Assembly (NCBI RefSeq): GCF_019285775.1
Contig: NZ_CP079105.1
Location: forward strand, 3,976,603-4,040,602
DNA from: Skermania piniformis
GTDB lineage: Bacteria > Actinomycetota > Actinomycetes > Mycobacteriales > Mycobacteriaceae
Reading direction: 5' to 3'
Length of the DNA: 64,000 nucleotides
Part shown: positions 35,601 to 43,061 of the stretch, one piece after another
Layout of the letters: every line of letters begins with the position of its first letter
Numbering within the stretch: position 1 is the first letter of the stretch
Made by a program: the position numbers and the translations under genes
The notes under the pieces: generated by a model
Database searches by the model: none
Told to the model about the DNA's origin: nothing
What the model saw: only the letters and a program-made list of their open reading frames with translations

Positions 35601-38600
35601 CACCAACACCTCCGGACCCACACCCACGTCGATCAACAACCGCGCCAACCGATTCACCCGCACATCCAACTCCCCATACGTCACCACCACACCCTCGAAC
35701 ACCACCGCCACCGCATCCGGATCCACCCGCACCGACGCATCGAACCCCGCCAACAACCCCCCCGCCGACACCACCCGATCCGTCGCATTCCACCCCCGCA
35801 ACAACAGCCCTCGCTCCCGCACCCCCAACACATCCACATCCCCCACCACAACCCCCACATCCCCCACCACCACATCCACCACCCGCACCAACCGCTCCAC
35901 AAACCCCACCACCGTCACCTCATCGAACAACTCCACCGCATACTCCACACTCCCCACCAACCCCTCCCGCACACCCACACCATCAAACCCCTCCTGCACC
36001 GACCACTGCAGATCAAACCGCGAGACCGCAGGATCGAAGTCGAGCCCGGACAAGGTAAGTCCGGGTAGTTCGAAACTGCTGGTGCCGAAGTTCTGGAAGT
36101 ACAGCGCGACCTGGAACAACGGATGCCGCGCCTGCGACCGCGGCGGATCCAACACCTCCACCAACCGCTCGAACGGCACATCCGCATTCCCCAACGCCGC
36201 CACATCCCCACCCCGAACCCGAACCACCAACTCCGCAAACGACATCCCCGGATCCACCCGCGTCCGCAACACCAACGTATTCACAAACATCCCCACCAAC
36301 TCGTCGAGCTCCGCCTCACCCCGACCCGCCACCGGCGCCCCCACCACCACATCCCACTCACCCGACAACCGCGCCAACACCACCACCAACACCGCATGAA
36401 AAACAACAAACGGCGTCGCCCCCAACTCCCGCCCCACCCGCTCCAACCCCGCCCACTGCACCTCCGACAACCCGAAACCCACCACACCACCCCGACCACT
36501 GGCCACCACCGGCCGCGGCCGATCCAACGGCAACCCCAACTCCACCGGCACCCCCGCCAACACCCCACGCCAAAAACCCAACTGCCGCGCCATCACCGAC
36601 CCCGGATCCGACTCCGCCCCCAACACCTCCCGCTGCCACACGCTGTAATCCGCATACTGCACCCCCAACGGCGCCCACCCCGGCACCCCACCCCGCAACC
36701 GAGACTCGTACGCCACCATCATGTCCCGCATGAACGGGGTCGCCGAATACCCGTCGACCGCGATGTGCTGGGCCACCACGGCCAGCACGAACTCGTTTCC
36801 GTCGGATGCCTCGGTGTCGAACCGGACCGGCCAGATCCGCGCCCGGACCGGGACCTGCCGCGTCACGTCGAACCGGGTCGTGACGAAGTCGCCGATCACC
36901 GGCAGCAGGTCGGCCTCGCTGATCAGCTCGCCGACAGTCAGTTCGACCCCGGCGGCGGCCGGCTCCAGCACCACCTGCCAACCGGCGCCGTCGAACTCCG
37001 GGTACACGGTGCGCAACACCTCGTGCCGCGACACCACATCGGCCACCGCCGCCTGCAGCGCAACCACGTCCAGCGCGCCCGTGAGCCGAACCACGAACGG
37101 GACGTTGTACGCGACCGACTCCGGATCGAACCGGTTCAGAAACCACATCCGCGACTGCGCCAACGACAACGGCACCCGCTCCGGCCGCGGCCGCGCAACC
37201 AAAGCCGGACGCCCACCCTCCCCGGCCAACTCCGCCAACTGCGCCGCCAAGCCCGTCACCGTCGAAGCCTCGAACAGCACCCGCAGCGACAGCCGCGCGT
37301 CCGTTGCCTGCCCCAGCCGTGCCACCACCTGCGTGGCGATCAGCGAATTCCCGCCGATCGCGAAGAAGTCGTCGTCTGCGCCGACCCGATCCAGCCCGAG
37401 CACGTCGGCGAATACCTCGGCGACGACCTTTTCCATCGGCGTCGCCGGCTCCCGGAACTCCGCCACCTCGAACACCGGCTCCGGCAATGCCGCACGGTCC
37501 AGCTTCCCGTTCACCGTCAACGGGATCTGATCGAGCACCACAAACAGGGCCGGCACCATGTGCGCCGGCAACGACCGCCCCAGAAAATCTTTCAGCTCGG
37601 TCGTATCGACCGCCCCACCCGGCACCAAACGCAGGTAGGCAACCAGGCTCACGTCGCCCGACTCGGCCGTGTGCGCGACGGTCGCCGCGAAACCGACCGC
37701 GTCGTGCTCGGTCAGAGCCGCATCGATTTCGCCCAGCTCGATCCGCAAACCACGGACCTGCACCTGGAAATCACTGCGACCGACGTAGACGATCTCCAAC
37801 CGGCCGTCGATTTCCACCTGACGGACCACATCGCCCGTCCGGTACATCCGCCCACCGGGTCCGCCGAACAGATCGGCCACAAATCGCCCTGCCGTCAAGG
37901 ACGACAGTCCGCCGTAGCCCCGCGCAAGGCCGGGACCTGCCAGATACAGCTCCCCGGCCACCCCCACCGGAGACCGCCCCAGCCGCGCATCCAGCACATA
38001 CCCCGACACCCCGCGCATCGGCACGCCGATCGGCAGCAGTCCACCCGGCCGCAGCGGCCGACTCGACAGCGCCAAGATCGTCGTCTCGGTCGGACCGTAG
38101 ACATTCACCATGTCCCGCCCGGACCACCATTTCCCGACCAACTCCGCCGAGAACGCCTCACCACCGACCAACAACATCCCGAACTCGGCCAGGTCCGTCG
38201 GCTCCATCGACGCCAACACCGCCGGCGTGATAAACGCATGCGATACCCGCTCCCGGCGGATGAGCTCGGCGAGCTCGGCTCCGCCGTACACGTCCGGCGG
38301 GCACACCACCAACGTCCCACCGCCGGCGACCGCCATCAGCAATTCCAGCATCGAAGCGTCGAAGCTCGGCGACGCCACCTGCAATACCCGAGACGACCGA
38401 TCCGCCCCGAACAGATCCCGCATATCGGTCACAAAGTTCTGGAAACCCGCATGTGTGACGGAAACACCTTTCGGGCGTCCCGTGGAACCCGAGGTGTAGA
38501 TCACATACGCGCAGTTCTCGACCCGCACCACGCCATGTCGATCCGCATACGTGACCGGATCGGCGGAATGAGCCGCCAAAACAGCACCGAACTCGGCAGC

Positions 38601-39062
38601 GTCGACCACCAGCCACTCGACGACATCAGGCAACTGATCGACGACCCCGGCCACCGTCAATCCCAGCGACACGTTCGAATCCGCGATCATGAACTCGACC
38701 CGACCCACCGGATACCGCGGATCCACCGGGACGAAAGCCACCCCCGCCTTCGCGCACGCCCAGACCGCCACAACCCACTCCACCGACCGCGGAATACCCA
38801 CCGCGACAAAAGATTCCGGCCCCAGGCCACGGCCGATCAGCACCCGCGCCAGCCGCGACGACGCCGCATCCAACTCCGCATACGACACCGACACACCGTC
38901 GTACACCACTGCCGGCCCGGCCGGATCGATCGCGACCGCCCCGGCGAGCAACTGCGGCAACGTCACCCCCCGCGAGGCACCGCCCCGCGAACGACGACCA
39001 CCGCCACGACCAGCGCCTGAACCCGCAGTCCCCGACCTACCCGAAACACCGGACTCACTCAT
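8694..39062 (-). CDS. Nine-module nonribosomal peptide synthetase with terminal reductase
   Basis: One uninterrupted reading frame of about 10,122 residues. Domain order is A-T / C-A-T / C-A-T-E / C-A-T / C-A-T / C-A-T / C-A-T / C-A-T / C-A-T-R, giving nine A, nine T, eight C, one E and one R domain. The enzyme starts with a free adenylation domain, so there is no starter C domain to add a fatty acid. It ends in a Rossmann reductase (GATGFLG; Tyr and Lys in SGYVRSK) that would release the peptide as an aldehyde or alcohol; there is no thioesterase. The ATG at 39060-39062 (MSESGVSG) has AGAGG 12 bases upstream; an in-frame TTG at 39110 is less likely. Predicted residues: unknown, unknown, D-Thr, unknown, Ser, unknown, unknown, unknown, unknown. 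No MbtH-like gene, phosphopantetheinyl transferase or exporter is present in the window. Confidence 0.96.
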   Translation of the reverse strand: MSESGVSGRSGTAGSGAGRGGGRRSRGGASRGVTLPQLLAGAVAIDPAGPAVVYDGVSVSYAELDAASSRLARVLIGRGLGPESFVAVGIPRSVEWVVAVWACAKAGVAFVPVDPRYPVGRVEFMIADSNVSLGLTVAGVVDQLPDVVEWLVVDAAEFGAVLAAHSADPVTYADRHGVVRVENCAYVIYTSGSTGRPKGVSVTHAGFQNFVTDMRDLFGADRSSRVLQVASPSFDASMLELLMAVAGGGTLVVCPPDVYGGAELAELIRRERVSHAFITPAVLASMEPTDLAEFGMLLVGGEAFSAELVGKWWSGRDMVNVYGPTETTILALSSRPLRPGGLLPIGVPMRGVSGYVLDARLGRSPVGVAGELYLAGPGLARGYGGLSSLTAGRFVADLFGGPGGRMYRTGDVVRQVEIDGRLEIVYVGRSDFQVQVRGLRIELGEIDAALTEHDAVGFAATVAHTAESGDVSLVAYLRLVPGGAVDTTELKDFLGRSLPAHMVPALFVVLDQIPLTVNGKLDRAALPEPVFEVAEFREPATPMEKVVAEVFADVLGLDRVGADDDFFAIGGNSLIATQVVARLGQATDARLSLRVLFEASTVTGLAAQLAELAGEGGRPALVARPRPERVPLSLAQSRMWFLNRFDPESVAYNVPFVVRLTGALDVVALQAAVADVVSRHEVLRTVYPEFDGAGWQVVLEPAAAGVELTVGELISEADLLPVIGDFVTTRFDVTRQVPVRARIWPVRFDTEASDGNEFVLAVVAQHIAVDGYSATPFMRDMMVAYESRLRGGVPGWAPLGVQYADYSVWQREVLGAESDPGSVMARQLGFWRGVLAGVPVELGLPLDRPRPVVASGRGGVVGFGLSEVQWAGLERVGRELGATPFVVFHAVLVVVLARLSGEWDVVVGAPVAGRGEAELDELVGMFVNTLVLRTRVDPGMSFAELVVRVRGGDVAALGNADVPFERLVEVLDPPRSQARHPLFQVALYFQNFGTSSFELPGLTLSGLDFDPAVSRFDLQWSVQEGFDGVGVREGLVGSVEYAVELFDEVTVVGFVERLVRVVDVVVGDVGVVVGDVDVLGVRERGLLLRGWNATDRVVSAGGLLAGFDASVRVDPDAVAVVFEGVVVTYGELDVRVNRLARLLIDVGVGPEVLVGLVLRRSVELVVGMYAVLRAGGGFVPVDPDHPAERVSYVLGVADPLCVLSVRGDGGVVPGGCSVVWLDEVDLSAGSVWSGAPVSVGERRGVVRPGNTAYVLFTSGSTGRPKGVVVPHAAVVNQMVWLVAEYGFDGSVVWLQKTATTFDVSLWGFFAPLWVGGRVVLAVPGGQRDVGYVAGLIAEYAVTVTDFVPSMLGVFAGFVEGGLLGSLRDVLVIGEALPTSVVRAFAGVAPGARVHNLYGPTEAAVSITYRQAGVSDGGVSVPIGVPVWNSRVYVLDGRLGLVPVGVAGELYLGGVQVARGYAGRPDLTAERFVADPFDVVGGGRLYRTGDVVVWDAAGELVYVGRSDFQVKFRGQRIELGEIEAVFAGVAGVGQVVVTVFEGGQGQQLVAYVVAADPVVGVDPDGLRVLVGRELPVYMVPDAVVVLEELPVNAAGKLDRAALPAPQARVEVFRAPSTPVEEIVAGVFGQVLGVARVGADDDFFALGGNSLVATQVVARLGAALDARVPLRVLFEVSSVAGLAARLESHADTGRVGLRVWDRPARVPLSLAQSRMWFLNRFDPGSGIYNLPFVVRLSGVVDVDAVRAAWADVVARHEVLRTVYPEHDGVGFQDVLDPARAGVELEVVAAVTEDAVPALVAEFVGAGFDVTTGVPVRARLWPLTTTTTDTDTDAVETGVVGVVLGVVVHHISADGFSVGPLVRDVVAAYAARVGGGVPGWAALPVQYADYSLWQRAVLGAEEDPGSLLAEQVGFWRGQLAGLPEEVGLPVDRPRPVVASGRGGVYRSVWDAGVMAGVAGVARGCDATPFMVVHAVVAVLLARLSGGSDIAVGTPVAGRGEAELDELVGMFVNTLVLRTWVDPGARFVDVVEQVRRVDVAAFGHADVPFERLVEVLDPPRSAARHPLFQVMVAFQNLNAAAEPVEVAGVAVSGVELPVVTVKFDLQVTFVPQPDGGQLVEWAYATDLFDADTIAGYADRCARLVAAVVADPEAVVGDLVWSTGAETAALLAVGRSPAVGRAVAGADTLAGLFAAAAAAHPGRVAVSAGAARVTYAQLSGLVGRWARLLIDAGVGPGVLVGVVLPRDERLVAVLVAVLTAGGGYVPVDPGAPAERIAVVLADAAPTVVIVTAADRGRVAGSGARVVVADEVEVSGYSDAPVTDADRTRPLRGSDVAYVIFTSGSTGRPKGVLVEHRNVVELLVNTQGLFGFDETDVWTLFHSYAFDFSVWEIWGALAHGGEVVVVDYYTARSPHAVHELVTTRGVTVLNQTPLAFYQFAEADRTIEPAAGGPGLVLRHVIFGGDALEPGKLTGWFDRHHDTVRLTNMFGITETTVHVSATTVTAELAAAAGPSVIGRGIPGFRLYVLDSRLHPVPVGVAGELYVAGRQVTRGYLDRPALTASRFLADPFAPTSHPDRLYRTGDVVRWNNHNELEYLGRADNQIQLRGFRIELGEIEAVLTTSPHIAHAVVTLDHDTDRGIDRLIAYIVPTTPATPPDPTTLREHTSHHLPDYMIPTTFITLDTIPLTINGKLDHTALPTPDFGAAADSRAPRNARETALAELFAEVVGVDSVGIDDSFFALGGDSIVSIQLVARAKARGIVFTPRDVFEHKTVAGLAAVAAAATDARPVVLAELPGAGVGWQPLLPIARATVERGGSYSRYVQTLTLGLPAGIDRAGIVATIDAVLDRHDILRSRLVHDERGWGIEVSVPGSIDADTVVRRVELPATVSADELSATASQAYDAALAELDPSNGVMLRFVWFDFRDERPGMLLVVLHHLVVDGVSWRILVTDLVTAWAAVSAGRAPALPAVGTSVRRWAHALAAEATDPARVAELDFWRQTLDGPDPVLGNRAFDPQIDVVNSLDKIRITLPSNVTQALLGTLPGLFRGGVNDGLLAGLALAVLDRRRDRSRSAELLLQLEGHGREEAVVAGADLVRTVGWFTTMFPVRIDLAGVDLDEALAGGPAAGDAVKAVKEQLLAVPDKGIGYGLLRYLNPDTAAELAGYDDGQISFNYLGRVTGGELPADLHELGWLPTDGLGPVDAPGDPDRPANKTIDINAIVADSAAGPVLDATFTFPPDAISRADVQQLADAWQRALTALTDYAARPDAGGLTPSDVPLVQVSQAEIDRWTAQYPTLADIWPLAPLQSGLLFHALLADRSTDVYLTQIVLDLAGAIDPDRLRSAAQMIIDRHPNLRAAFTHDGAGYPVQLVLDDVTVRWQEIDLAHLDAVAAADEVDRLIAADQVAPFGIDRPPLMRFTLIRSGAGAAKLVVTSHHIVLDGWSMPVLLQELLVGYATEADSVLPAVAPYRGYLQRLHQVDREVSLQNWATAFSGADEPTLIAGHTAAGREITGDRGAVHSELDVADTERVAELAARLGITTNTVVQAVWAILLGRLLDRQDIAFGATVSGRPADLAGVESMVGLFINTLPVRLRFTPGQRVADVLVEFQAEQAGLLDHQLVGLVDIQQAAGPGAEFDTLVVFESYPVDAAGLAASAQEIDGLSLVDIAFNEATHYPLTLVVRLGARLSLELKYFDNVLDEDGAAILLNRFDRILHGILTDPTMPVADLDWYVAGERTRLWELSAPTAPLGSDTRLVELIDQVAARQPDAVAVQAAGLRLTYAELVQASRAVASWLERSGTGVDDVVGVAIGRSVEWVVALLGVWRAGAAYLPVDPQQPAARVGAVLSGAGVVGVLVADEATRAQVAGLVHGVEVMLLDPATALAQGAHLVAPVDAAVSAATARAASLPGRVAYVITTSGSTGRPKPVLVPMAGFANTVSWFAAEIGVRAGEAVVVGSSPTFDLTQKQVWAALLSGARLVLAPAQFDAIEVAGLIADAAAAGGAGLVNMSPSAFGAVVEAAPPGALRQIRTVVLGGESIQLETLTDLLESGVRVLNSYGPTEASDVVAYHDLAAGERLPVPIGRAIPGIGLWVLDSRLRPVPVGVPGELYVSGVGVGRGYVGMADNTISRFVADPFGRVGGGRLYRTGDVVVWDVLGELVFVGRSDFQVKVRGQRVELGEIEAVVVGLVGVGQAAVSVVDGVAGRRLVGYVVAADAGVGVDVEWVRGEVSQRLPGYMVPEAWVVLAALPLTPSGKLDRAALPVPEVEVAVFRAPTTPVEELVAGVFAEVLGVERVGLDDDFFVLGGNSLVATRVAARLGAALNVVVPVRLLFEVSSVVGLAARVESGLDAVRVPLVARVRSGRVPLSLAQTRMWLLNRLDPGSAAYNIPLVVRLSGVVDVVALGLALGDVVVRHEVLRTVYPEFDGVGYQRVLEPADAVVDVDVVEVSADAVVSVVSEFVGVGFDVTERVPVRARLWRVVGVGVVGDECVLGVVVHHISADGVSVGVLARDVMAAYAARVAGRVPGWAPLAVQYADYSVWQREVLGDEADPESVVARQVGFWRERLAGVPDELGLPLDRSRPVVASGRGGVVRVRWDAVLVAGIAECARVFGVTPFMVVHAGLAVLLARLSGGSDIAIGTPVAGRGEAALDDVVGMFVNTLVLRTEVDLGVSFAGVLAGVREMDVAAFGHADVPFERLVEVLDPPRSRARHPLFQVMLAFQNVADTTFELPGLTVTGVDIDTVTTNFDLHLELTEVVDESGAPAGMLGAFRYAADLFDEATVASMAQRFTRLLTDLLQYPDRAVGAADLLFPPERAQLVAVNATARPLPAATLVSLFDAQVTRAPAGVAVVDGSTGAELSYAEFAEQVYRLARVLTDFGVGPEVVVALGMRRSVELVVGMYAVVVAGGGFVPVDPDHPVERNEFVLGAAGVDLVLALRRDGWDVPGAAGRRVVWLDELDLSAGSGISGAPLTDAERAAPVRPANTAYVLFTSGSTGRPKGVSVPHAAIVNRLLWMQAEYRLTAADAVLQKTPFTFDVSVWEFFWPLQVGARLVVAAPDVHRDPVELAAALAEFGVSVVHFVPSMLAAFVAAVPEPAEPALRLVFTSGEALPGPVAQQARELLPRAGLHNLYGPTEAAVDVTFHAVTGTEPGASVPIGLPVWNTQVFVLDSRLAMVPPGVPGELYLGGVQLARGYVGRSGLTAERFVADPFGRVGGGRLYRTGDVVVWDVLGELVFVGRSDFQVKVRGQRVELGEIEAVVVGLVGVGQAAVSVVDGVAGRRLVGYVVAADAGVGVDVEWVRGEVSQRLPGYMVPEAWVVLAALPLTPSGKLDRAALPVPEVEVAVFRAPTTPVEELVAGVFAEVLGVERVGLDDDFFVLGGNSLVATRVAARLGAALNVVVPVRLLFEVSSVVGLAARVESGLDAVRVPLVARVRSGRVPLSLAQTRMWLLNRLDPGSAAYNIPLVVRLSGVVDVVALGLALGDVVVRHEVLRTVYPEFDGVGYQRVLEPADAVVDVDVVEVSADAVVSVVSEFVGVGFDVTERVPVRARLWRVVGVGVVGDECVLGVVVHHISADGVSVGVLARDVMAAYAARVAGRVPGWAPLAVQYADYSVWQREVLGDEADPESVVARQVGFWRERLAGVPDELGLPLDRSRPVVASGRGGVVRVRWDAVLVAGIAECARVFGVTPFMVVHAGLAVLLARLSGGSDIAIGTPVAGRGEAALDDVVGMFVNTLVLRTEVDLGVSFAGVLAGVREMDVAAFGHADVPFERLVEVLDPPRSRARHPLFQVMLAFQNVADTTFELPGLTVTGVDPGVPAAKFDLQVSVLPELDGDYSVEWLYATELLSEATVADWADRFGRLLGALLAAPDRPAGDASWFTAGEADRLAELGAGPDRMWDEQLVAQSVALQLAASFERRPDRIAVRAGSVELSYAELDRAASALANELLGCGVRPDDVVAVAIGRSLEWVVGLVAAWRVGAAYAPIDPTSPVTRVRSVVADSGARCVLVARGSDGPAAELVGAGIAVLTVDAMALATYSGDPVPPVRAVDARLAYVITTSGSTGRPKPTQVPAGGVANLVRWFADELGPLDGGAILVASAPTFDLTQKQVWTALVTGARLELAPDRFDPAAIVALVADRDVRVVNMSPSAFEAVVEADTAGALRGVETVVLGGEPINPAAVAGLLAAGVRVINSYGPTEASDVVAYHELAIGGPVPVPIGTAVPNVRLLVLDDRLAPVPVGVPGELYVGGVGVGRGYAGMPATTAARFVAEPGGSEFGDRLYRTGDLARWNAAGELVYLGRRDLQVKLRGQRIEPGEIEAVLTAQPGVSHAAVVVYDGGLGQQLVAYLIPADTGAGVDVAAVRTGAAQLLPGYMVPAAFVVLEAFPLNASGKLDRRALPAPAADVREFRSPTTPAEEIVAGVFADVLGVDRVGLDDDFFALGGNSLIASRLVSRLGAALDTAVELRELFEVSTVAGLAARLADRAGSGRVTVQAQPRPDRIPLSLAQTRMWFLNRFDPASAAYNIPLLVQLTGDVDVVALRAAFGDVLARHEVLRTVYPDDHGVGYQRLLDPDSATADVEFDVVDDLAAEWVSAAVADYLARGFDVTERIPVRARLWLGDPADTATGSVFAVVIHHISADGFSIAPLVRDMLTAYAARAAGTAPDWRPLDVQYADYTLWQRDMLGDETAPDSVIAAQIRYWRNQLAGTPDEIELPTDRPRPPVASNRGGTHRFDLDAATVATITDFARRHEVTPFMTVHAVLAVLLARLSGQTDITIGTPIAGRGSTELDDLVGMFVNTLVLRTDVAPAMPFTDVIGAVRDTDAAAFGHADLPFERLVDLLEIERSTARTPLFQVALAFQSGLATATGDPDRPESAGPVAGLPGVRALDPDSDTTRFDLQFTIDDQVDPTGRMAGWSVEIGYARDLYDHPSIVILGRRFAGLLESVLSTPATPVGDIDIRTDTEQRRYSFRHGAPGGLEHVLLPDLMRTAATGNPDGIALRTGDRALSYRELDERSSRIARVLIEHGARPETFVALGITRSIESITALWAVAKTGAAFVPIDPDYPTDRITHMTVDSAAPLGLTVSRHRAHLPSSVHWLVLDDPATVDRIDAAAADPITDQDRPGRIRPTSTAYMIYTSGSTGLPKGVLVPHSGLADLAAEYRERLAIDAGSRVLAQSSPSFDASMLELLMALGSAAAMVISPTSIVGGEELATLIREQRATHAFSTPAVLASMDPRTVPEFTNLSVGGEAFTAELIREWAPGRTIINGYGPTECSIVATYSRPLDGVEPITLGALVRGSAGCVLDERLHPVPVGVIGELYMGGQGVARGYHDRRGLTAARFVADPFGGGGRLYRTGDLVRWSDAGELVYVGRGDDQVKIRGFRIELGEIDAALGAHPAVTFAATIVRDFAAGPRLVSFVTLAAGADVAPATLLDTVRESLPAHMVPSAVVVLDQVPLTPSGKFDRNALPGVELEVGEFRMPATPTEEIVAGVFATVLDLDRVGADDDFFGLGGNSLAATQVVARVGAAVNAVIPVRALFEASTVAELAARVQRDVDSGRLNLAPRPRPRHIPLSLAQSRMWFLNRFDPTSAVYNIPFVIRLAGGVDADALRAAFADVVGRHEVLRTRYPEHDGVGYQQILSTADAGLRLDLPTDVPAAQMSPVIGAFVGEGFDVTAAVPVRARLWRLTGADGAPTGDHVLGVVVHHISADGFSAGPLVRDMITAYTAHATGRTPAWTPLPVQYADYTLWQREALGDETDPESVISRQIGYWRNQLADAPDELALPSDRPRPPLATNRGATHHARLDAATAAAIIGFADTHQMTPFMVVHAVLAVLLAKLSGQSDIIIGTPVAGRGDAALDDLVGMFVNTLVLRADIDLDASFADVTDRVRTTDIAAFEHADVPFERLVEVLDVERSAARSPLFQVMLAFQSGLTAPARRGAVAADTGFPVVQPVEYDLAVARFDLQFTIDDVRGPDGVVDGMAIEILYAEDLFDADSVAELAARFTRLFASLLGTPAVAVGDVDIRTESEQHDFTLRRGAPGGREQVLLPELLAEAVASNPTGIALQDGDRSVTYRALDERSSQLARVLIDRGARPETFVALGIPRSIESVTALWAVAKTGAGFLPIDPNYPVDRIVHMTSDSGAAFGLTLAQYRPSLPDSIEWLLLDDAAPAAEIAAKSTRSPADRELLGIARATNPAYVIYTSGSTGLPKGVVVPHTGLANLATESQERFGITADSRVLHSSSPSFDASVLELLMAIGPAASVVISPTSVFGGVELAAFLRAQGVTHAWSTPAVLASMESDDLPALAVLVVGGEAYTADLVRMWAPGRRFVNGYGPTEATAISTYSAPLDPASTSVPLGSLVRGIAACVLDARLRPVPVGVAGELYLIGPGLARGYQARPGLTAARFVAAPYGHGVPNGHGAAMYRTGDLVRWSADGELTYVARSDAQVKVRGFRIELGEIDAALGRHPAITFAATVAQDDAVGARLVSFVTVAPGRSVDPAALREFVRDVLPAHMVPAAVVVLDEVPLTPSGKLDRRALPVVGVAAREFRAPRTRTEEIVAQVFADVLETGRVGADDDFFELGGNSLIATRAVARLGAALDAVVPVRALFEASTVAGLAERVESPAGPVRVALAPWPRPERVPLSLAQSRMWFLNRFDPGSAVYNIPFVVRLPGQVDAPALQAALIDVITRQEVLRTVYPEFDGAGYQQVLEPGASGVALELVAGVAEGDIAGAVTDFVRRSFDVTVEVPVRARLWELADGGAVLGVVVHHISADGFSIAPLVRDVGTAYAARVLGNAPDWAPLPVQYADYALWQRAVLGEETDPGSVIAEQIAYWRERLAGIPDELGLPTDRPRPAVASGRGGSVSFALSETRSAGLDRVARTLGATPFMVVHAVVAVLLARLSGESDVSIGAPVAGRGEAALDDLVGMFVNTLVLRTEIDPATPFAELVGRIRETDLAAFEHAQVPFERLVEVLDPPRSQARHPLFQVALFYQNLDRSGGAADRVGPDGTDSGVGDLAAPGIEPVEFDGGTARFDLQLTLTAEFADTGYRQGMTATLDYATELFDESTVVGFAERLVRIVDAVVGDPQVVVGDLDMLGDRERGLLLRDRNATDRVVPADLLSAGFDASVATRPDAVAVWSDGVTLTYAELDARVNRLARLLIEAGVGPESLVAVVLPRSLELVVGMYAVLRAGGAFVPVDPDHPADRVSYVLGVADPVCVLSTRRDGAVVPAGRSVIWLDELDLSADSTGSAAPVSDRERRGVVRPANTAYVIFTSGSTGRPKGVVVPHAAVANQLAWMIAEYRLDNSAVWLQKTATTFDVSLWGFFAPLWAGGQLILATPGGQRDVGYLAGLIAEHAVTVTDFVPSMLGVFAAHVDAGSVESLQSVFVIGEALPTPVVRAFAAVAPGARLHNLYGPTEAAVSITYREARASDTGLSVPIGGPVWNSRVYVLDNRLGPVPVGVTGELYLGGVQLARGYRGRPDLTMDRFVADPFDPTGGGRLYRTGDLVFWNDAGELVYVGRADFQVKFRGQRIELGEIEAVLGGAPGVVGVSVQVRETSTGDQLVAYLVGPAIDIAQVRAVAVAALPGYMVPSVFLPLAAFPLNASGKLDRKALPAPEFRAHEFRAPVTPTEEIVAAVFADVLGVAEVGLDDDFFELGGHSLLIVRLVDRLREASGAAVGVQQIFDHSRVEDLARAIDPDMTSGAVVDFTDDIELAADITAVSAEPVVAEFGDVLLTGATGFLGTYLVRELLEQTSATIWCLVRADSVEHGRERIVAAMRRYGADSTGLELDRIVPVPGDLGADRLGLGAAEFAALADRVDVVLHNGARVNHIETYSRLRGPNVRATEWLLRLATTGRRKPFHYVSTASVLTDPAALAAGDAYVAREDSRLPADRVLESGYVRSKWVSEELVRIAGTRGVPVSIYRPGLISGDVVTGAGGTDDAFWNMVRAIVTLGQLPDGAAGSVAMVPVNYVARALVALAVRPETVGGAFHLIARTRTAMTELTEQLRAQGFPLEPVTSAEFGAALFETAERLAAVGDDSLVRATLVAGEFAAGIAENETVDDRNTRAALAGTGIEAPVVDSRILRRYVEYYSGIGFLRPPGARPDGAQPDGESSEPAATT
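8730..13170 (-). other. NRPS module 9 plus reductase: C9-A9-T9-R
   Basis: LCL-like C9 (HHISADG). A9 (about 11710-10200) has pocket D-V-W-D-F-I-L-V-S-K, one position different from A2, so the last residue should match residue 2. The carrier has GGHS rather than GGNS. The reductase domain (about 9890-8730) has the GATGFLG nucleotide loop and the Tyr-x3-Lys pair in SGYVRSK. A C-terminal aldehyde next to a side chain bearing an amine or guanidine could cyclise on its own (inference). Boundaries are approximate. Confidence 0.88.
13200..16390 (-). other. NRPS module 8: C8-A8-T8
   Basis: LCL-like C8 (HHISADG). A8 (about 14955-13430) has pocket D-A-L-W-V-G-G-A-I-K, which resembles valine-type pockets in its first seven positions; I treat valine or a similar aliphatic residue as tentative. 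The carrier reads FFELGGNSL. Boundaries are approximate. Confidence 0.82.
16410..19610 (-). other. NRPS module 7: C7-A7-T7
   Basis: LCL-like C7 (HHISADG). A7 (about 18155-16640) has pocket D-A-L-F-S-G-G-I-V-K, of the same general type as A1 and A8. The substrate is not assigned; a small or aliphatic residue is most likely. The carrier reads FFGLGGNSL. Boundaries are approximate. Confidence 0.82.
19640..22790 (-). other. NRPS module 6: C6-A6-T6
   Basis: C6 (HHISADG) is a near-copy of C5 because it falls inside the left-hand repeat. A6 (about 21380-19860) has the same D-L-K-N-V-G-S-D-V-K pocket and the same Gly-to-Pro change in the A3 motif ([10 protein letters not shown]) as A4. Residues 4 and 6, which flank serine 5, should therefore be identical. 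The carrier reads FFALGGNSL. Boundaries are approximate. Confidence 0.82.
21646..23474. repeat. Long direct repeat, left copy (1,829 bases)
   Basis: Direct repeat of 24868-26696 at a constant offset of 3,222 bases. Every line I compared, and all short off-frame translations, are identical. In the coding direction it runs from just before the YRTGD motif of A5 through T5 to near the end of C6. Identity stops abruptly at both ends. It marks a recent duplication or gene conversion inside the NRPS gene. Confidence 0.95.
22820..26010 (-). other. NRPS module 5: C5-A5-T5, predicted Ser
   Basis: C5 is LCL-like (HHISADG). A5 (about 24600-23050) has pocket D-V-W-H-F-S-L-V-D-K, the serine code known from EntF-type domains. 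Most of C5 lies in the right-hand copy of the 1.83 kb repeat; the A5 C-terminal subdomain and T5 lie in the left-hand copy. Boundaries are approximate. Confidence 0.9.
24868..26696. repeat. Long direct repeat, right copy (1,829 bases)
   Basis: Partner of 21646-23474. It encodes the C-terminal subdomain of A4, T4 and most of C5, about 609 identical residues. The intervening 1.4 kb holds the A5 core (Ser) and the C5/A5 linker. The unit breaks inside an adenylation domain at the subdomain boundary, a known natural recombination point in NRPS evolution. Confidence 0.95.
26040..29270 (-). other. NRPS module 4: C4 (DCL)-A4-T4
   Basis: C4 begins with the [11 protein letters not shown] form and has HHIVLDG, the DCL pattern expected after an epimerase. 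A4 (about 27830-26270) has pocket D-L-K-N-V-G-S-D-V-K, identical to A6. Its A3 motif is [11 protein letters not shown], with Pro where most A domains have Gly. I cannot assign the substrate; the Lys/Asn/Asp pocket suggests a polar side chain. The A4 C-terminal subdomain and T4 lie inside the long direct repeat shared with the module 5/6 junction. Boundaries are approximate. Confidence 0.82.
29300..33980 (-). other. NRPS module 3: C3-A3-T3-E, predicted D-Thr
   Basis: C3 is LCL-like (HHISADG). A3 (about 32525-30960) has pocket D-F-W-N-I-G-M-V-H-K, the classical threonine code. The carrier has GGDS, typical of carriers ahead of epimerases. The epimerisation domain (about 30720-29330) carries HHLVVDG and ends FNYLGR, and would deliver D-allo-Thr. 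It is the only epimerase in the assembly line. The following C4 is of the DCL type, which fits. Boundaries are approximate. Confidence 0.88.
34030..37210 (-). other. NRPS module 2: C2-A2-T2
   Basis: The condensation domain has QHIAVDG in place of HHxxxDG: the first His is Gln but the second, catalytic His is kept. A2 (about 35770-34240) has pocket D-V-W-D-L-I-L-V-S-K. The frame resembles serine pockets (DVWHxSLVDK) but has Asp at the position equivalent to PheA 278 and Ile and Ser at two others. The extra acidic residue could hold a basic side chain such as Dap or guanidinoalanine (inference). Module 9 has nearly the same pocket, so residues 2 and 9 should be the same. The carrier reads FFALGGNSL. 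Boundaries are approximate. Confidence 0.82.
37230..39060 (-). other. NRPS module 1: A1-T1 (loading)
   Basis: Adenylation domain from about 38960 to 37440, followed by a carrier domain (FFAIGGNSL near 37360). Core motifs [20 protein letters not shown] and NVYGPTE are intact. Pocket residues read by eye against PheA positions are D-A-L-F-L-G-V-I-L-K, which suggests a hydrophobic or medium-sized side chain. I cannot assign the amino acid. The pocket is related to those of modules 7 and 8. There is no preceding C domain, so the first residue enters with a free amino group. Boundaries are approximate. Confidence 0.82.
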
Positions 39063-39275
39063 CGATGACAAAACCTCTCGCCAGGCCGACAGGCCGCACA
39101 GTCGGCCCAAAGCCGGAACGTATCAACATACCTGCTCGCGCCCCGCCGACTCGCTCGAGCGCATCGCCGGAGCCAGGGTTCGGCGCGAGCGGACAACAGC
39201 TGTACACCCGCCGAGTGTAGGAAGCTGTGCCGAGCAGACGCCGCACCGCCCGCACGCACCGACGCCGGTGCCCGC
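39063..39275. promoter_or_regulatory. Spacer upstream of the NRPS; boundary with the envelope gene block
   Basis: 213 bases with no gene. It must contain the NRPS promoter (leftward) and the 3' end region of the methyltransferase gene. A slightly AT-richer patch near 39115-39140 offers -10-like hexamers (TATGTT on the minus strand), but no convincing -35 pairs with it. I looked for an iron box here and found none. No att-like repeat or tRNA marks the junction. Confidence 0.4.
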
Positions 39276-40058
39276 TCAGCGGTGCCGAGCATCCGTCGGT
39301 GCCAGCACCAACACCAGGTTGCTCGTCGCCACCTCGCGCAGCCCGGGGACCCGCACGACCGGCCAGGCCCAGCGCGGGTGATACCGCGGGAACGCCGCCA
39401 CCAGGTCCGCACCGACCGCCCCGGCGGCCCAGCGCAGACCGTCGCCGGCGCGCACCTCGAACAGCGACCGGCCGTACCGGTTCTTCGGCTCCCGCCCGTG
39501 TCGCCGCCGATACCGCCGGGCAGCGCGCTCGCCGCCGAGGTAATGCCAGGGGCCGGTCTCGTGTCCACCGAACGGCCCGAGCCACACCGTGTACGACAAC
39601 ACCATCAACCCACCCGGGCGGGTCACCCGCAGCATCTCCGCCGCCATCGACCACGGCCGCGGCACGTGTTCGGCAACGTTGGAGGAGAAACACACGTCCA
39701 CCGCGTCCGTCCGGATCGGCAGCGCCATGCCCGACCCGCGCACCGCACCCGCCGGTGGCAGGCCCGCAGCGTGCATCTCGGTCGGATCCGGCTCGACCGC
39801 GTAATAGCCCGCACCGAGTTCGGCGAATTCCTTGGCGTAGTAGCCCGGTCCGCCGCCGACATCCAGCACGGTCGCACCGAACAGGGTCTGCCCGGTCACG
39901 TCGCGGTACAGATCGTCGATCAGCAGCGCGGTGTCGTGGGCGAGTGCGCCGTAGAACCGGTCCGGATCGGACTGCTCGAACCGGAACTCACCCAACAACC
40001 GAGCCGACCGGCGCAGCGTGGCCCGCCGGGCCAGGCGAGCGGTCGGGGTTCGGGACAC
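39276..40058 (-). CDS. SAM-dependent methyltransferase, Rv0224c-like
   Basis: Class I methyltransferase of about 260 residues with a clear SAM loop (LDVGGGPGYY), an acidic ribose-binding VEPDP, and a SSNVAEHVPRPW motif. The internal sequence LSYTVWLGPFGGHE and the FPRYHPRWAWP end strongly resemble mycobacterial Rv0224c. I prefer the GTG at 40056-40058 because it puts ARRATLRRS near the N-terminus as in Rv0224c; an ATG at 40100 gives 14 more residues. The substrate is unknown; neighbours suggest a cell-envelope lipid or glycan. It is divergent from the glycosyltransferase gene. Confidence 0.85.
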   Translation of the reverse strand: MSRTPTARLARRATLRRSARLLGEFRFEQSDPDRFYGALAHDTALLIDDLYRDVTGQTLFGATVLDVGGGPGYYAKEFAELGAGYYAVEPDPTEMHAAGLPPAGAVRGSGMALPIRTDAVDVCFSSNVAEHVPRPWSMAAEMLRVTRPGGLMVLSYTVWLGPFGGHETGPWHYLGGERAARRYRRRHGREPKNRYGRSLFEVRAGDGLRWAAGAVGADLVAAFPRYHPRWAWPVVRVPGLREVATSNLVLVLAPTDARHR

Positions 40059-40194
40059 GACCCGAACTCTAGTCAAGGTCCGGTCGGCGGACCGCGCCAT
40101 CCGACGTCGCGGCCGCTACGCCTTCGCCTCTACACCCTTCGCCGATGCTCGGTCTAATGTGGACCCGACCGCGACCCCCGGCGAAAGCGAACCC

Positions 40195-41400
40195 GTGCGC
40201 GAAGTGCTGTTGCTGTGCTGGCGGGACACCGGGCACCCCCAGGGCGGCGGCAGTGAACAGTTCTTGGAACAGGTCGGCGCCGAGTTGGCCGCTCAGGGAA
40301 TCCGGGTCACGCTGCGCACCGCCCGCTACCCCGGCGCGGCCCGCCGGGAGCACCGCGACGGGCTCACGATCAGCCGGGGCGGCGGCCGGTACACCGTCTA
40401 CCCCCGCGCGCTCGCCGCGATCGCCTTCGCCCGGGTCGGGCTCGGTCCGCTCCGCGGAACCCGGCCGGACGCGGTGCTCGACACCCAGAACGGCGTGCCG
40501 TTCTTCGCCCGGACCGTCGCCGGCGCGCCGGTGACCGTCCTCGTCCATCACTGCCACCGCGAGCAGTGGCCGGTCGCCGGCCGGCTCGTCGGCCGCCTCG
40601 GCTGGTGGATCGAATCGGTCCTCGGCCCCCGGGCGCACCGCCGCAACCAGTACCTCACGGTCTCGTTGCCGTCCGCGGAGGATCTGGCCGAGCTCGGCGT
40701 GGACCGGGCGCGGATCGCGGTCGTCCGCAACGGTGCCGCGCCGGTACCGGATGCGGTCGGCGCCGGTACCGATCCGGACCGGACCGCGCATCCGAGCATC
40801 GTGGTGTTGTCCCGGCTGGTTCCGCACAAGCAGATCGAGGATGCGCTGCACGCGGTCGCCACGCTGCGATATCGGATCGCGGGGCTGCATCTCGACATCG
40901 TCGGCGACGGCTGGTGGGCGCCGAATCTGCGGGCCCGGGCGCACACCCTCGGTATCGAGAACCAGGTCACCTTCCACGGTCACGTCGACGAGCGGCGCAA
41001 GCACGAACTGCTCGCCCAGGCCTGGGTGCAGGCGTTGCCGTCGCGCAAGGAGGGCTGGGCGCTCGCGGTGATCGAGGCGGCCCAGCACGGCGTGCCGACG
41101 GTGGGGTACCGCAGTTCGCGCGGACTCACCGATTCGATCATCGACGGCGTGACCGGGGTATTGGTCGACGACCCGGAACAGCTGGCCGAAGCACTCGGGG
41201 AACTGTTGCTCGATCGGGAGGCGCGCGCGCTGCTCGGCGAGAAGGCCCGGGGCCGGGCGCAGGAGTTCTCCTGGGCACAATGCGCAGCCGGGGTGCGTGC
41301 GGTGTTGACCGCGACCACCCGGAGCGAACTGATGTCAGGGCTGATCGCGCCGCCGGATCGCACCGACCACGGCCCCGAGCAGCCCGCTGGCACCCAGTAG
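40195..41400 (+). CDS. GT4-type glycosyltransferase, Rv0225-like
   Basis: Retaining glycosyltransferase with a GT-B fold, about 401 residues. The N-terminal domain opens VLLLCWRDTGHPQGGGSEQF, and the C-terminal nucleotide-sugar domain has LSRLVPHKQIEDAL and the catalytic EGWALAVIEA (E-x7-E) motif. It matches Rv0225 in type and position next to Rv0224c-like and Rv0226c-like genes. The start is uncertain: GTG at 40195 is chosen because the conserved sequence begins there; GTG at 40159 is in frame. The 3' end overlaps the convergent membrane-protein gene by 66 bases. The acceptor is unknown, presumably an envelope glycolipid. Confidence 0.88.
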   Translation: MREVLLLCWRDTGHPQGGGSEQFLEQVGAELAAQGIRVTLRTARYPGAARREHRDGLTISRGGGRYTVYPRALAAIAFARVGLGPLRGTRPDAVLDTQNGVPFFARTVAGAPVTVLVHHCHREQWPVAGRLVGRLGWWIESVLGPRAHRRNQYLTVSLPSAEDLAELGVDRARIAVVRNGAAPVPDAVGAGTDPDRTAHPSIVVLSRLVPHKQIEDALHAVATLRYRIAGLHLDIVGDGWWAPNLRARAHTLGIENQVTFHGHVDERRKHELLAQAWVQALPSRKEGWALAVIEAAQHGVPTVGYRSSRGLTDSIIDGVTGVLVDDPEQLAEALGELLLDREARALLGEKARGRAQEFSWAQCAAGVRAVLTATTRSELMSGLIAPPDRTDHGPEQPAGTQ

Positions 41401-43053
41401 GCCGCCGACACCGATCCCGGCCCAGAGCAGGTGGGCGGCGACGACCCCCGCCCGCTGCGCCGGCGGCGGCCGCTGCACCCGGGGCGTACCGACCGCATAC
41501 AGCGCGAGGTCGGCGTCGGCGTAGACCACGGGGAGTCGGTCCACGGTGCGCTGGGCGGCACCGAGCGCACCACCGCTGGTGCGCTCTACCAGCACCCAGC
41601 CGACCCCGAGGTCGGCCAGCCGGGCCGGGTCGGCGCCGGCGGTCAGCAAACGCTGCACCTGCCGGGCCCACGCTCCCTCGCCCGCGACCACCGTCCCGCC
41701 GACCGGAAGGTCACCGGTCTGCAACACATCGGCGCGCACCATCCGCGGTGCCGGATCGAGCACGGGAACCGGCACGCCCGGGAACGTCCGGAACATCCCG
41801 GCCGGCAGCACCGCCACCGCGCCGTCGCCGCGCACCGCGTCGGCAACCCGCGACCAGCCGGGCGGATACCGCACCGGATGCATCGTGTTGCCGACGCCCC
41901 ACGCCAGGTCCGGCAGCGCCAGCAGCACCAGGCCGGCGAGCGGCACGGCCGCCGCAGACGTGGTCCGCGCGGCCAGCGCGCGGCAGCCGGCCGCGGCGGC
42001 GAGGGTGTAGCCGGGCACGGCCAACGCGACCCATTTCTGCGTGTCCCGGAACAGCCCGGCGCCGGGTACCTGCCGGACCATCCACTCGACCGTCGACAAC
42101 CCGAGGGGCGTGGCCGCGGCCGCCGGGAGCAACACCGCCAGCCCGGCCGACAGCAGCAACGCCCGAACGGTTCGATCGCGGGTGCGCCACAGCGCCGGCA
42201 GCCCGAGTGCGACGACGCCGAGCAGCACCACCGTGCCGACGAGCGCGAAACCGCCCGTGCGGGAGCTCGGTACGGCGTCCGCATTCCAGATCCCGCCGAG
42301 TCCGGCGAGGCTGCCCAGCGTGCCTAGACCCGGCTCGGCCCGGGCTGCGAACGCCGCCACCCCGGCCGGATCGCCGATCCCGGCCGAGCCGCCGAACAAC
42401 GACGCAACCAGCCAGGGCGCCGCAGCACCGACCGCCACCGCGGCGATCGCCGGCAGCCGCCGCAACGGCACCACCACCGCAGCGAGGATGGCGGCCAGCA
42501 CCCCGCCGGTGGGCGTGAGCCCCGCTGCCGCCGACGCCGCGAGCAGCGCGAACCACGACGCTTCGCGCGCCGCGAGCGCCACCCACGGCAACGCCGCGTA
42601 CCCGGTGAGCAGGCTCCAGTGCCCCTGCAGCAGGCGTTCGGCAACATAGGGGTTCCAGACCGCCACGGTCGCCGCCACCAGCTGTGGCCCGATTCCGACC
42701 GAGAGCAGCTCGCGGACCAGCCGCGCCGCCCCCCAACCGGCCAGCCACAACGCCAGGACCAGGATCAGCCGGACCACCCAACCGCCGTCCAGCACCACCG
42801 ACAGCACGGCGACCGCCGCATCCTGCGGTACCGCCCGCGGCGCCGTATCGCCGAGCCCGAGCGCACTGTCGGTGAGATAGGAGCGCGGGGTGGCGACGGC
42901 GTCGCGCCAGAGCAGATAGCCCGGCCCCAGCAGCGGACCCGCGATCAGCAGTGCGAGCCCGGCGCTGTAGCCGATCGGGACCACCCGAACGCCGATCGGG
43001 ACAGCGCTCACCGGGACGGTCCGGAGCCACCGCGCCGCTGCCATACCGGTCAT
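41335..43053 (-). CDS. Large integral membrane protein, Rv0226c-like
   Basis: 572 residues with many hydrophobic segments in the N-terminal two thirds and a soluble C-terminal part (about 410-530), followed by a last membrane helix. The motif WNPYVAERLLQGHWSLLTGY and the later FRDTQKWVAL resemble GT-C-like polytopic glycosyltransferases. By position it is the Rv0226c counterpart. Function is unknown. Its ATG at 43053 is only eight bases from the divergent ATG of the flippase-like gene, so the two genes must read through each other's promoter regions. Confidence 0.78.
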   Translation of the reverse strand: MTGMAAARWLRTVPVSAVPIGVRVVPIGYSAGLALLIAGPLLGPGYLLWRDAVATPRSYLTDSALGLGDTAPRAVPQDAAVAVLSVVLDGGWVVRLILVLALWLAGWGAARLVRELLSVGIGPQLVAATVAVWNPYVAERLLQGHWSLLTGYAALPWVALAAREASWFALLAASAAAGLTPTGGVLAAILAAVVVPLRRLPAIAAVAVGAAAPWLVASLFGGSAGIGDPAGVAAFAARAEPGLGTLGSLAGLGGIWNADAVPSSRTGGFALVGTVVLLGVVALGLPALWRTRDRTVRALLLSAGLAVLLPAAAATPLGLSTVEWMVRQVPGAGLFRDTQKWVALAVPGYTLAAAAGCRALAARTTSAAAVPLAGLVLLALPDLAWGVGNTMHPVRYPPGWSRVADAVRGDGAVAVLPAGMFRTFPGVPVPVLDPAPRMVRADVLQTGDLPVGGTVVAGEGAWARQVQRLLTAGADPARLADLGVGWVLVERTSGGALGAAQRTVDRLPVVYADADLALYAVGTPRVQRPPPAQRAGVVAAHLLWAGIGVGGLLGASGLLGAVVGAIRRRDQP

Positions 43054-43061
43054 CCTGCATC

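Noticed and set aside
39063-39110. TTG start giving the NRPS 16 extra residues
   Set aside because: The ATG at 39060-39062 has a purine-rich ribosome site, and the added residues look like spacer sequence.
39063-39275. Iron box before the NRPS gene
   Set aside because: No stretch keeps both AGG and CCT half-sites at the right spacing; only the divergent promoter at 5899-5917 does.
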